Below are positions 42,860 to 52,067 of a stretch of DNA of 64,000 nt, piece by piece. A program made the position numbers and the translations under genes. The stretch is from NCBI GenBank assembly GCA_002341185.1, contig DDNP01000027.1:4999-68998 (forward strand), written 5' to 3'. Each line of letters opens with the position of its first letter. Position 1 is the first letter of the stretch. Below the pieces are notes generated by a model. It saw only the letters and a list, made by a program, of their open reading frames with translations, did no database searches and was not told the DNA's origin. The DNA comes from Candidatus Neomicrothrix sp. UBA2517. GTDB taxonomy: Bacteria > Actinomycetota > Acidimicrobiia > Acidimicrobiales > UBA8592.

Positions 42860-44589
42860 AGGATACGTACCTCACCCGTACTTCCATTAACTTCAATTTC
42901 AGAACCATCAGCAATTTTTTTAGTCCCATCTGTAACAGAAATCACACAGGGAAGACCTAATTCCCGACTTACGATAACCGCATGGCTCCTTTGCCCTCCA
43001 ACATCAACAACCACAGCTCCTGCGGTCAAGAACAGCGGAGTCCAAGATGGGTCAGTTAGTGGCGCAATAAGGATATCTCCAGGTTCTAAGGCATATGGGT
43101 CTGTAGGGTCAAGAATGACTCTGGCAGTACCTCTTACCGTTCCTGGACTTCCAGCTACTCCCATGAGGACATCCCCAGATGCGGATTCTTCCACAGCCGC
43201 TGAACCAAGCTTTTTATATTCCGATAATGGAGGAACAAAACCATCTTTGATAAAGAATGGCGGTTCAAGAGTTTTCAATTCTTCATACATTGAGAAACGT
43301 TCCTCAAGAGTCACCTTCATTGATGCTGGGTCAGCGACATAAGACTCTAGTTCATCATCAGTGAGCATATAAATGTGTTTGTGATCAACAAGATGCCCCG
43401 CATCAACGGATTTATTACCAAGTGCTTCAAAAGCAACGCGTATCTCATTGACAACCCGAATGTAATTTGCTTTGGAGCGCTCTTGAAAAGCCATAATATT
43501 GCCAGCGATAAGAGCAGCTTCGAATTGTCCAGAGAGTTCGTCATTCCCCAGTTTCTCCAATTCAGAGCGCACAAAATCAATGGTCTCGACTCTACTTTCA
43601 GCCATTTTCTGATGCCGGTCAGATGGGTTTTCACCATCATGTTGCAAGCGGATACGGTCTAGCAAAGCTAATGCAATTGTTGGATTCGTCTCCCAGGAAT
43701 CTGCAATAATCTCGTATTCATTTGGCCCTCGTGAGCCATATTCAAAAATAAAACGCTGCCATTCGTTCAGGAATTTAGCAGCATCACCATGCGTGGACTC
43801 TTCAAGCCTCTTTAGAAGCGTATCAACTCCACTCTCAAACTCTGAAGATAAATAGTCAGAGGAACGAATGACCCTTGATAAATCCCATAGGAAATATGAT
43901 GGGGCAGCGGAATCCACATCTCCAAGACCAGTTATACATCGCATTGGAATTGTCGTGTCACCGATTGCTTCACCCACAGCACCAAGAATGCCCGGAGCGA
44001 CTCCTGAACTTGATGCAGCAACGCAATGCGTGTTGTAAGTTTCGATAAGCCACGGTTGAAACGTGCGGGCATGAGCAACAATTTCGTTTATTGAGAGATC
44101 CGCTAATACAGGGCGATTTTCCCTAAGAGCGATCGTCTTTTCCCGAGCCTCATCTATTTCTGGCCACTCAGTCACGGACATAACCCATCCCATATGGGCA
44201 AGAATGCCTTCAGTGAGGTCTTCATTCACATCATCTGGATGTTCAACATAAGCAGGAACATCAGGGTGATCACCAAAAAATGCTAAGTCTAAACCTTCAA
44301 TAGTAACCGCAGGGTTTCTCACCCCTTGCATTCTTACATTAGCCAAATTGATATAGAAGAAACCCCCAAAGAAACCACCAACTTCCGGTCGCAAATCTGA
44401 CATTTCGCCCTCAGTAAAATAACCCTGCCGAATATAGCCATCTCTCCAGCCGATAATCGTGCCATTATCCCATGTAAATGTCTGCCCTAAAGGACTTGCA
44501 GGGGGAGCTAAAACTTCACCAGCATTAGCCCTTGTATAGTGTGGCCAGCGTTCGCTAGGCTCCCAATCGCAAAACCAGTACTCATCCAT
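42856..44589 (-). CDS. PEP-utilising enzyme, lacks the ATP-grasp domain
   Basis: A 577-residue protein whose C-terminal 90 residues are the mobile phospho-His domain of PEP synthase/PPDK-type enzymes: GVAGSPGTVRGTARV, IAPLTDPSWTPLF, VVDVGGQRSHAVIVSRELGLPCV, with the catalytic His in SHA. The first 480 residues resemble the linker/binding region of rifampicin phosphotransferase and phenylphosphate-synthase-like proteins, not a nucleotide-binding ATP-grasp, which I do not see here. So a partner subunit or a different donor would be needed. GGAGG precedes the ATG. The F420 oxidoreductase is coupled downstream, and a winged-helix gene lies divergently. Confidence 0.75.
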   Translation of the reverse strand: MDEYWFCDWEPSERWPHYTRANAGEVLAPPASPLGQTFTWDNGTIIGWRDGYIRQGYFTEGEMSDLRPEVGGFFGGFFYINLANVRMQGVRNPAVTIEGLDLAFFGDHPDVPAYVEHPDDVNEDLTEGILAHMGWVMSVTEWPEIDEAREKTIALRENRPVLADLSINEIVAHARTFQPWLIETYNTHCVAASSSGVAPGILGAVGEAIGDTTIPMRCITGLGDVDSAAPSYFLWDLSRVIRSSDYLSSEFESGVDTLLKRLEESTHGDAAKFLNEWQRFIFEYGSRGPNEYEIIADSWETNPTIALALLDRIRLQHDGENPSDRHQKMAESRVETIDFVRSELEKLGNDELSGQFEAALIAGNIMAFQERSKANYIRVVNEIRVAFEALGNKSVDAGHLVDHKHIYMLTDDELESYVADPASMKVTLEERFSMYEELKTLEPPFFIKDGFVPPLSEYKKLGSAAVEESASGDVLMGVAGSPGTVRGTARVILDPTDPYALEPGDILIAPLTDPSWTPLFLTAGAVVVDVGGQRSHAVIVSRELGLPCVISVTDGTKKIADGSEIEVNGSTGEVRIL

Positions 44590-44745
44590 AAAATCCTCCG
44601 AAAAGCATAAATCCCTAAGAAAATAACCCCTTTGCTAGACTTTTGCGAATTTACAAAGAACCTTTTACTAATCATAAACCGTTCAAGTTTTTCCTAAAGT
44701 AATTAAGGATCTATTCTTGACAAAGACCATCTGGAAGGAAACAAC

Positions 44746-45360
44746 ATGCTAGACATTGCAATGGCATTGAGGCTGAAAGGTATTGCTTCAAACGAGCACA
44801 TAACTGAAATCACGGGGAAAGGACAATCTGATGTAGACGATGTTCTTAAGACAATGATCGATAAAGAATATGCACAAGAAACACCACGAGGACTTCGGTT
44901 AATGCCAGAGGGGAAAGCATGGACAGATGACCTGCTAGAACAAGAAAGAGAAGGTATCAATGGTGAAAAAGCTGAACAGATTTATGAAAAATTCTGCAAC
45001 CAAAACGATGCATTTAAACAATTAGTTACCGACTGGCAGATCAAAATGGTTGACGGAGAACAAGAACTTAATGACCATTCAGACCAAGGCTACGACCAAG
45101 AAGTTATCAACCGGCTCGTTGAACTTGACCACACTGTTGCACCCATCTTTCAAGCTGCTGCAGAATTAGCTCCCAGACTAGGTCGTTATCTAGAGCGATT
45201 CGCTCACGCCCTAAGCGAATTACAATCGGGAGACCATTCTTTCCTTGCCGCTCCCTTAAAGGACAGTTATCACACTATCTGGTTTGAGATGCATGAAGAA
45301 CTAATTTTGCTCTGCGGGCGAAATAGAGCAGATGAAGCTGCAGCTGGTCGAGGGGCATGA
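44746..45360 (+). CDS. Winged-helix protein of PEP-utilising-enzyme neighbourhoods
   Basis: A 204-residue soluble protein. Its N-terminal 70 residues form a MarR-like winged helix (IAMALRLKGIASNEHITEI, VDDVLKTMIDKEYAQET, GLRLMPEGKAW); the rest is helical (FCNQNDAFKQLVTDWQIKM). This N-terminal pattern is found fused to, or beside, PPDK/PEP-utilising proteins in actinobacteria. It is divergent from the PEP-utilising enzyme with 156 bp between. A TTGACA sequence lies about 25 bp before the ATG. GGAAGGA precedes the ATG. The acyltransferase gene starts in its last codon. DNA binding has not been shown. Confidence 0.65.
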   Translation: MLDIAMALRLKGIASNEHITEITGKGQSDVDDVLKTMIDKEYAQETPRGLRLMPEGKAWTDDLLEQEREGINGEKAEQIYEKFCNQNDAFKQLVTDWQIKMVDGEQELNDHSDQGYDQEVINRLVELDHTVAPIFQAAAELAPRLGRYLERFAHALSELQSGDHSFLAAPLKDSYHTIWFEMHEELILLCGRNRADEAAAGRGA

Positions 45361-45950
45361 CATTTAGAGGTAGAAGAGCTGACCTAATGCTCGGCGCGTA
45401 CGAATGGTATGCGAGAAGAGCAGCAATCCATCCAAATAGCAAGCGTGGTAGAAAATTTTCTGCCTTTGGTGAAGGATCAATAATGTGTTTCCCTCCCGCA
45501 GCCCTCTTTGGTGAGCATGCGATAAGAATCGGTGAAGATACTATGATTGGGCCATATGTGTCCTTAAGCGCAGGAATGGCACCTACCCAAGAATTACTAT
45601 CAGACAAGATCGTAGAGATAGGAGACCGAGTCCTCATCGGAAGAAATTCCAGCATCGTAGGCCACTTTCATATCGTCATCGACAATGACGTTTTCTTCGG
45701 ACCTAATGTTTATGTAACAGACCAAAACCACGGATTCGATGATCTTCAAACACCAATTGGAAAGCAAAGTATGCCAGAGGAACCAGTACATATAGGAGCT
45801 GGCTCATGGATAGGTACCAATAGTGTTGTACTTCCCGGGGTAACAATCGGAAAACATGTAGCAATAGGTGCAGGATCAGTCGTCACCGCTGATGTACCAG
45901 ATAATTCAGTAGCTGTAGGTTCTCCAGCGAGAGTAATACAGCAATTTTGA
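45357..45950 (+). CDS. Hexapeptide-repeat acyltransferase
   Basis: A 197-residue left-handed beta-helix protein. It shows repeated IGDRVLIG, VVLPGVTIG and AIGAGSVVTADVPDN turns, plus VTDQNHGF with the usual catalytic-type His and GSPARVI at the end. These are typical of maltose/galactoside-type O-acetyltransferases, probably using acetyl-CoA. Its ATG overlaps the winged-helix gene stop by four bases. Sugar or lipid acceptor unknown. Confidence 0.83.
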   Translation: MTFRGRRADLMLGAYEWYARRAAIHPNSKRGRKFSAFGEGSIMCFPPAALFGEHAIRIGEDTMIGPYVSLSAGMAPTQELLSDKIVEIGDRVLIGRNSSIVGHFHIVIDNDVFFGPNVYVTDQNHGFDDLQTPIGKQSMPEEPVHIGAGSWIGTNSVVLPGVTIGKHVAIGAGSVVTADVPDNSVAVGSPARVIQQF

Positions 45951-45995
45951 CGACTAAGAGTAAATTATCTACCGTTAAACAAAAGGAGACACAGC

Positions 45996-46802
45996 ATGAC
46001 TTTACAAGCAGTTGACGCGTTGCAAAAGATTCACATAGAGGTTGAAAAAGTCATTAATGGAATGAAACAAAATGACTGGGAACTTCAAAGCTTATGTGAG
46101 GGTTGGCGAGTACAGGAAGTCTTCGCTCACATGTCCTCAAACATGAAAGAAGCAATCAATCCTTCACCACCACCTGAAACAGCGCAGGAACCCATGAAAG
46201 CGGAAGAAGCTATGGAAGCGCTAGTCACGCCACGAAGAGACTGGACCGCGCAAGAATTACTAGACGAATATGCAAAGTATCTCAATGACTGGATCAGCTG
46301 GCTATCAGCATTACAGGACGAACCCACAGCTTCAATGGAGATACCTTTGGCAGACCTTGGAACATACCCGATGCACATGATGGCCAACGCATTCGCTTTC
46401 GATCACTACTGTCATCTCTATATCGATATTCTCGCACCTGAAGGACCGTTATCAGGAAGTCTGGATAACCCAACTGATGATATGATTCGCCCAGGTATCG
46501 AATGGATGATTGCAGGAATGCCTCAAATGCAACCGACTGAACTTGCTGAAGCAGTTACCGCACCATTGGAATTGGAATTAACAGGCCCTGGAGGCGGTAC
46601 ATGGACGATACAACCAGCTGGTGAGGATGGGCTGATCGTAGTTGACCATCGCGCTAACTTAGGGGCAATTGCAACAGTCGCTTCAACGGCCCATGACTTT
46701 GTATCATGGGGAACAAAACGATCCGATTGGCGAACTACTTGCAACATAGATGGCGATGAAAATTACGCAGCCACCATCTTGGACACGATCAATATTATCT
46801 GA
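45996..46802 (+). CDS. Mycothiol-dependent maleylpyruvate-isomerase-like (MDMPI/DinB) enzyme
   Basis: A 268-residue protein of the DinB_2/MDMPI family (TIGR03083-like). The conserved LCEGWRVQEVFAHM with a metal-ligand-type His, then FDHYCHLYIDIL with the second His pair, match the divalent-metal site. Family members use mycothiol, which is specific to actinobacteria, or catalyse other thiol transfers. AAAAGGAGA precedes the ATG. It is followed by a convergent SDR. Actual reaction unknown. Confidence 0.78.
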   Translation: MTLQAVDALQKIHIEVEKVINGMKQNDWELQSLCEGWRVQEVFAHMSSNMKEAINPSPPPETAQEPMKAEEAMEALVTPRRDWTAQELLDEYAKYLNDWISWLSALQDEPTASMEIPLADLGTYPMHMMANAFAFDHYCHLYIDILAPEGPLSGSLDNPTDDMIRPGIEWMIAGMPQMQPTELAEAVTAPLELELTGPGGGTWTIQPAGEDGLIVVDHRANLGAIATVASTAHDFVSWGTKRSDWRTTCNIDGDENYAATILDTINII

Positions 46803-47564
46803 TTACAGCGAAAAGGGCGGCGGAGTAAATTGACCACTGTTAGCGCTCATCCCTCCATCAACAGGTAAATGAGCTCCTGTGATAAAAGATGCCTTTGACG
46901 AAAGAAGAAAACTGTGAGCTGCGGCAATTTCAGAAGCGTTTCCCCAACGCTGTAGCGGTATTCGCCTCCTCATATCATCATAAACTTCGCCCTCAAACCT
47001 TGTTGTCATACCAGTTTCAGTAGGTCCGGGGCAAACAGCATTTATTCTGATTCCCTTAGCAGCTAAATCCATTGAAGCGCTCCTAACAAGATTAATCACA
47101 GCTGCCTTTGATGTGTTGTATACCCACATGCCTGGATCGCCACGCATACCTGAGGTTGAGGCAGTTACAGTAATCGCTGAACCAGGGCGCATAACAGACG
47201 CACATTCTCTAATGCCAAGAATGACCGCACGAACATTAACGTCCATTACTTCGTCAAAAAATTCCATATCTCCATCAAAAAGATCAATACGCCCTGCCAT
47301 TCCAGCATTCAAAACAGCACCATCAAGATGCCCAAATTGATCTACAGCAGTTTCCACAGCTAAAGCATTGTGTTCTCTGTCAGAAACATTACCAGTGACA
47401 CACACTATATTTTCAATACCATCAGCCCAAGAAAAATCAGCTACAGGAAGATCTGAAGCAACAACAGAACCGCCTTCACGCAAAATTTCCTCCGCAGCAA
47501 ATCTCCCAATACCTGAAGCCGCTCCAGTAATCCAAACTGCTCTCTTTTCATGTAAGTAAGTCAT
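46803..47564 (-). CDS. SDR family oxidoreductase
   Basis: A 253-residue SDR. TGAASGIG near residue 15, LNAGMAG, the Ser in TASTSG, Tyr and Lys in YNTSK, and VCPGPTETGM. The LNAG form and TRFEGEVYDD loop are typical of actinobacterial members. It ends against the convergent MDMPI gene. A sugar-isomerase-like gene lies 16 bp upstream, so they are probably one operon. Substrate unknown. Confidence 0.87.
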   Translation of the reverse strand: MTYLHEKRAVWITGAASGIGRFAAEEILREGGSVVASDLPVADFSWADGIENIVCVTGNVSDREHNALAVETAVDQFGHLDGAVLNAGMAGRIDLFDGDMEFFDEVMDVNVRAVILGIRECASVMRPGSAITVTASTSGMRGDPGMWVYNTSKAAVINLVRSASMDLAAKGIRINAVCPGPTETGMTTRFEGEVYDDMRRRIPLQRWGNASEIAAAHSFLLSSKASFITGAHLPVDGGMSANSGQFTPPPFSL

Positions 47565-47580
47565 GTCTTTGAAGTTAATC

Positions 47581-48372
47581 TTAAATTGGGAGAGCCGCTA
47601 ATGTGTGGTCCAAAACATATTTAGAGCGCTCACTAAAGTCAGGAAAGTTCTCACGCAGGGTTTTTGAACGAACCTCAATCGAAAACGGAATTTTTTCATC
47701 AAACAGCGATTCAAACTCTGCAGCATTTAATTCCCCTTGCGATGGAATTAGCCTGTCATCAAGCGCATCCCTTACCAAATCTGTATTGCTCCAGCCCGTA
47801 GGGTCCGCAGTCCCATCACACCATTGGACGTAAGGGAATAATTTTGGATCGCAAGCCCTTATTTCATTAAAGGAGGTTTTTGAGCGAACAACATGAAGTA
47901 AGTCGAGCAGAATTCCGACATTTGGTGCATCCACCAAGCCAACTATCTCTAGAGCATCTGAAAGGTTTTTCACGTTTGTGAATTTCATAAATTCAAGGCA
48001 AACGCAGATATTGCCTTCTTCAGCTTGAGAACATAGTTGAGAAATCCTATCAGCTGTCTCTTGGGGAGAATCTAATGAAGAAACAACAAGAATATTACTC
48101 GCTCCTACTTCGTAGGCAGCGTTTATAAGGATCTTGCCATTGTCATTTCCTTTTCCCAGCCGCACGACCTCCATATCAACTATTTCAATGCCTGTATCAT
48201 CAATCCTTTTTTTGACTTTGCGAGCGGTTGAGGCAGTCCATGATTCAGGGTCAAACCACACTCCTGATGCCTGCCATCCCGTTTTTGCTGTTATCTCAAC
48301 AAATTTTGCTGGATTTAACATTAGTTCAGGAATTACGCCTGCGGCCAAAGAAAGCAATCTCGAAGTAGTCAT
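47581..48372 (-). CDS. Sugar phosphate isomerase/epimerase-like TIM-barrel protein
   Basis: A 263-residue xylose-isomerase-like (AP_endonuc_2) TIM barrel. It has WQASGVWFDPESW, NICVCLEFMKFTNV with the metal-binding Glu, VGILLDLLHVVRS with Asp and His, YVQWCDGT and FSIEVRS with a second Glu. Likely an isomerase, epimerase or dehydratase on a sugar or a cyclic polyol. The ATG lies 111 bp from a divergent SDR and the next SDR is 16 bp downstream on the same strand. Confidence 0.82.
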   Translation of the reverse strand: MTTSRLLSLAAGVIPELMLNPAKFVEITAKTGWQASGVWFDPESWTASTARKVKKRIDDTGIEIVDMEVVRLGKGNDNGKILINAAYEVGASNILVVSSLDSPQETADRISQLCSQAEEGNICVCLEFMKFTNVKNLSDALEIVGLVDAPNVGILLDLLHVVRSKTSFNEIRACDPKLFPYVQWCDGTADPTGWSNTDLVRDALDDRLIPSQGELNAAEFESLFDEKIPFSIEVRSKTLRENFPDFSERSKYVLDHTLAALPI

Positions 48373-48482
48373 ACCTAATTAAATCATAAAATAGTCAGGT
48401 CAGAAATTTCTCTTCTACTTTGCGTATATCAAAAAATTGACTAAGAATATGCAGGTAACTCATAACGACCAGAGGGGAATTT

Positions 48483-49271
48483 ATGGAACTTGAAGGACAG
48501 GTCGCGCTTATTACTGGTGGTACCCGTGGTATCGGACGAGGCATAGCTGAAGCTTTTATAGCTGAAGGGGCAAATGTCGTTATTAATGGACGAAGCGCAG
48601 ATAAAGGAGCTCAAGCAATAGAGGAAATCAATGCAGGCGACCAATTGCATTTCATCGCCGGTGATGTGACCGACCGTGAAACATGCGAAAGTTTAGTTGA
48701 CCAGACAGTTGAACACTTTGGCAAAATTGACATTGTCGTTCCAAATGCTGGTGGAGGTACAGCAGATGGCGAAACACCATCTCCGCTAGTAGATCTAACA
48801 GACAACAATTGGAATTTTGTTTTAGATTGGAATCTGAATCATCCAATGTGGCTAATGAGGAGGGCTTTAAAGTACATGATCCCTCAAGAATCGGGTCGTA
48901 TCATGTCGGTTTCATCTATGTACGGGAAGGTCGTTATTCCTGCCCAAGCACCATATTGCACCACGAAACATGCACTTAATGGATTAACCAAGGTCGTCGC
49001 TCAAGAAGTAGGAGAACTGGGAATCACAGTGAATGCATTGTGCCCAGGTGGTATTTTGACTGATGTTATGAAAGAGTCAGGCCCAGCGGCAGCTGAACAG
49101 TTAGGAATGGAATTTGAAGAATTTTTAGAGTGGATGCAGCAGCCATCAGCGATCAAAAGAATGAATACAGTTGAAGATTGCGCACTTGTAGCTGTCCTTC
49201 TAGCTTCTGAAGCTGGAGCAGGAATTACAGGTTCATTGATCAGCATCGACGGCGGACAATCGCCCTACTAA
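48483..49271 (+). CDS. SDR family oxidoreductase (tandem copy 1)
   Basis: A 262-residue SDR. TGGTRGIGRG is intact, NAGGGT follows, the Ser in MSVSSMY, Tyr and Lys in YCTTK, LCPGGILTDV and SIDGGQ. GAGGGGAA precedes the ATG. It is about 45-50 percent identical by eye to the next gene, including IGRGIAEA, AGD and KHA segments, so the pair arose by tandem duplication. Substrate unknown. Confidence 0.88.
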   Translation: MELEGQVALITGGTRGIGRGIAEAFIAEGANVVINGRSADKGAQAIEEINAGDQLHFIAGDVTDRETCESLVDQTVEHFGKIDIVVPNAGGGTADGETPSPLVDLTDNNWNFVLDWNLNHPMWLMRRALKYMIPQESGRIMSVSSMYGKVVIPAQAPYCTTKHALNGLTKVVAQEVGELGITVNALCPGGILTDVMKESGPAAAEQLGMEFEEFLEWMQQPSAIKRMNTVEDCALVAVLLASEAGAGITGSLISIDGGQSPY

Positions 49272-49286
49272 ACGAGGAGACTAATA

Positions 49287-50069
49287 ATGGGAAAACTAGA
49301 TGGAAAAGTAGCAGCTATCACAGCTAGCACAAGAAGCATAGGAAGAGGAATAGCCGAAGCCTATCTAGCTGAAGGAGCCAAAGTAGTCGTAAGTGGACGG
49401 TCTGAAGAAAAGGGCGCAGTTGCACTAGAAGAAATGAATGCTGGGGACAACGCAATCTTTATTGCATGCGATGCATCAAAACAAAGTGATGTTGAAGGAT
49501 TAATTGATGGAGCAGTAAACCACTTTGGCAGAATTGATATAGCTGTACTCAATGCTGGAGGGATACTAGATGCTGCACCAGTAGCAGAAATGTCTGATGA
49601 ATCATGGGAATATACCGTAAACCTGAATCTCAATCACACATTCTGGGGAATGCGAAAAGCTTTACAGCACATGCTTCCGCAAGAGAATGGAAGAATTATT
49701 GCTATTTCATCGGTTGAGGGAAAGATGCGAACCGAGACAGTGAGCCATTATGTTGCTACAAAACATGCAATTAACGGACTCGTAAAGACAGCTGCTCATG
49801 AAGTAGGAGCTTCTGGAGTGACAGTTAACGCTATCCTCCCTGGATTCGTGAAAACAGATCTTTTCTATGAATCTGCTCCTCAGACTGCTGAAGCACTTGG
49901 AATGGATAGCCTCGACGAAGTCGCAGACATGTACTCACAGGCATCAGCAATTAAAAAACCTAATACCGTGGAGCAAGTTGCTGCCGTAGCAGTAATGCTG
50001 GCTCGTGATGAGGCCAGAAACTTTACAGCCTCATTATTCCCAGTCGACGGCGGGACGATGCCATATTAA
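49287..50069 (+). CDS. SDR-like protein (tandem copy 2) with altered glycine motif
   Basis: A 260-residue SDR paralogue of the upstream gene, 15 bp after it. The catalytic YVATK and the NAGGI segment are kept, but the nucleotide-binding TGxxxGIG is TASTRSIG: two of three glycines are replaced by Ala and Ser. This could mean altered cofactor use, weak binding or a non-redox role. The C-terminal PVDGGT is present. Start ATG has GAGGAG close upstream. No evidence of frame damage. Function unknown. Confidence 0.83.
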   Translation: MGKLDGKVAAITASTRSIGRGIAEAYLAEGAKVVVSGRSEEKGAVALEEMNAGDNAIFIACDASKQSDVEGLIDGAVNHFGRIDIAVLNAGGILDAAPVAEMSDESWEYTVNLNLNHTFWGMRKALQHMLPQENGRIIAISSVEGKMRTETVSHYVATKHAINGLVKTAAHEVGASGVTVNAILPGFVKTDLFYESAPQTAEALGMDSLDEVADMYSQASAIKKPNTVEQVAAVAVMLARDEARNFTASLFPVDGGTMPY

Positions 50070-50119
50070 GAGTTTTCCCAACCACTTCATACCCGATTAA
50101 GGCATGATACATATTAGAT

Positions 50120-50635
50120 ATGTTCAAACTTGGACCTCCAAAACAAATTGCATACGCAGTCCCTAGTGCATATGAAGCGGCTCACAAGTGGGCAAACGAT
50201 TTTGGGGCTGGCCCCTTCTTCGTAGCAGAGCATATACCGGTGACTGACGTAATGTATCGCGGGTCGCCATCCACATTTGATCACACATCGGCTTATGGGC
50301 AATGGGGCGACATCATGGTTGAACTCGTGCAAGACCACGGGTCAGGACCCTCAGTAGTCAGAGACCTCTATGACGTCCATGAAAGCGGTCTCCATCATTT
50401 GGCATATTTCGTTGATGACATTGATCATGCGACCAGATCACTAGAAGAGCTTGGTTTTGAGTTAGGAATGGAAGCTAAGGCTGGACCCACCAAATTCAAT
50501 CTCATTGATGCCACTAAAGCACTTGGGCATTTTATTGAACTGTACGAACCTAATACAGCGTTGATCGGATTTTATGAACGAGTAAAAAAAGCTTCAATCG
50601 ACTGGGATGGGAAAGACCCGATCCGTTCACGCTAG
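50120..50635 (+). CDS. VOC family protein (glyoxalase/methylmalonyl-CoA-epimerase-like)
   Basis: A 171-residue vicinal-oxygen-chelate-fold protein. It opens KQIAYAVPSAYEAAHKWANDFGAGPFFVAEHI, typical of the Glyoxalase_4 type, has DIMVELVQDHG with a metal-ligand-type Glu, LHHLAYFVDDI with His, and GHFIELYEP. The conserved metal triad fits isomerases or epimerases. Likely acts on a short carbonyl or CoA compound; the steroid-degradation VOC proteins of actinobacteria look similar. The gene ends 24 bp from the convergent RDD gene. Confidence 0.8.
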   Translation: MFKLGPPKQIAYAVPSAYEAAHKWANDFGAGPFFVAEHIPVTDVMYRGSPSTFDHTSAYGQWGDIMVELVQDHGSGPSVVRDLYDVHESGLHHLAYFVDDIDHATRSLEELGFELGMEAKAGPTKFNLIDATKALGHFIELYEPNTALIGFYERVKKASIDWDGKDPIRSR

Positions 50636-50659
50636 CTCAGGAGAGCAACGCCGCACCGA

Positions 50660-51178
50660 TTACCAAGGGCTCACCCGTGCAACAAACGTTTTTCCAGCCT
50701 TATCAAAAATTGTTTGCCTATCGGGATCAGACCTAAGCCACCATAAAGAAATGCCGCAAACTCCTAAGTATGCAAATGTTCCTATGAAAGGGATCACAGA
50801 TAAAAGACCTGGAGCGTAACGCATGCTAGCAATAGATCCTGAAGGTGGGCATTGACCCGTTGAAGCTTCTACAACCTTGAAGCGGAAAAGCATTTTCCCA
50901 GGAGTTGCACCTTTCAGAGTAACAAACGCTATTTCATATATCGCAACAACAAAGATTGACATCAGGGTGATAGCAAAGACGCTATTTGCTCCAAACCCTA
51001 ATGCGATCAGAAAGAGAATTATTCCGGAAATGACGCTATCCATCAATCTGGCAGCAAAACGGGGCCAGAGCATTTCACCACCGATTAGTCCGTTACTCCA
51101 CTCAGAGCCGTTCCAAAAACGCTTCGTGTCAAGAGGGTCTCCTTCTGCGTGATACCAACCTGGTTGCTCAGTGTACAT
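50660..51178 (-). CDS. DUF2510-RDD membrane protein
   Basis: A 172-residue protein. The first 30 residues, QPGWYHAEGDPLDTKRFWNG with SEW, match the soluble DUF2510 motif found almost only in actinobacteria. The RDD domain follows: WPRFAARLMDSVISG, then three membrane spans and GATPGKMLF, with an Asp and Arg in the spans. RDD proteins are putative transporters or ion-exchange proteins. Preceded 76 bp upstream by an SDR on the same strand. Confidence 0.83.
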   Translation of the reverse strand: MYTEQPGWYHAEGDPLDTKRFWNGSEWSNGLIGGEMLWPRFAARLMDSVISGIILFLIALGFGANSVFAITLMSIFVVAIYEIAFVTLKGATPGKMLFRFKVVEASTGQCPPSGSIASMRYAPGLLSVIPFIGTFAYLGVCGISLWWLRSDPDRQTIFDKAGKTFVARVSPW

Positions 51179-51254
51179 ATTATTCCTTTTTAATGACCAA
51201 ACTGTATTGTGCCAGAATCCCGCTTCAGAACCTACGATCCCCAGGGGTCATCCG

Positions 51255-52067
51255 TCACCTATGAATGTGTGGCATAACAGGGGTGCCCCCGGAAATGCGT
51301 CTGGTTGCTTGCTCCAAAGCTTGCTCACCGTAGTGCTTGTGAGGAAGTATCCAGAAGACTCCTTCTCTTACCTCGTCGACGACGATGTCAGCAACCTCAT
51401 CGGGTGTGAGGTTTTCTTTACCATCGCTCGGAAGAAACTTATCGGGTTCAGGTTTGTAGTCAATTCCCTCACGGTTACGTTCACTCGTTCCGATATTTGT
51501 ATCAACAATACCTGGACAAAGAACTGAGACAGAAAGTGCGGATTTAGTAAATTCGTGATGGAGGGTTTCGCTTAGAGCGACGACGCCTCTTTTCGCCACA
51601 TTGTATGAGGCAATACCTGGGAATGCCAGTAAACCCGCAGTAGAGGCTGTATTCAATATATGTCCGGGTTCTCCACTTGCAAGCATTCTCGGAACGAACG
51701 ATTGCACACCATAAATAACGCCCATAAGATCAATGCCCAGAACCCAGTCCCAGTCTTCAGGCCCTTCCCATGCTTTATGACGGGAAACTACACCTGCGTT
51801 ATTGGCAAGAAAATGAACGTTACCGAAGTGTTCGTAAGCTGTGATAGCTAGTGCTTCAACTTGCGCTTTATCTGAAACATCGCATTGAATACCCAGAACT
51901 TCTGCACCTGATGCTCGGAGAGATTCACTAGCTTTTTCCAATGCAGAGGTTTCAATATCAGCAATAACAATTTTCATTCCTTCACTAGCTAGCCTCGTTG
52001 CGAGACCTAAACCAATGCCACTTGCTCCGCCAGTTATTACGGCTACGCGATCTTTAAAATCAAACAT
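51255..52067 (-). CDS. SDR family oxidoreductase
   Basis: A 270-residue SDR. TGGASGIG near residue 13, NNAGVV, Ser in NTASTA, Tyr and Lys in YNVAK and LCPGIVDTNI. The extended C-terminus (ILPHKHYGEQALEQATRRI) follows the core and lacks the usual VDGG segment, as in cis-retinol or carbonyl-reductase-like members. Its ATG overlaps the acyl-CoA dehydrogenase stop by one base (TAATG type), so they form an operon. Confidence 0.87.
   Translation of the reverse strand: MFDFKDRVAVITGGASGIGLGLATRLASEGMKIVIADIETSALEKASESLRASGAEVLGIQCDVSDKAQVEALAITAYEHFGNVHFLANNAGVVSRHKAWEGPEDWDWVLGIDLMGVIYGVQSFVPRMLASGEPGHILNTASTAGLLAFPGIASYNVAKRGVVALSETLHHEFTKSALSVSVLCPGIVDTNIGTSERNREGIDYKPEPDKFLPSDGKENLTPDEVADIVVDEVREGVFWILPHKHYGEQALEQATRRISGGTPVMPHIHR

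Noticed and set aside
44590..44745. TTGACA at 44716 as a full promoter for the winged-helix gene
   Set aside because: No matching -10 at 16-18 bp; only the -35-like sequence is seen.
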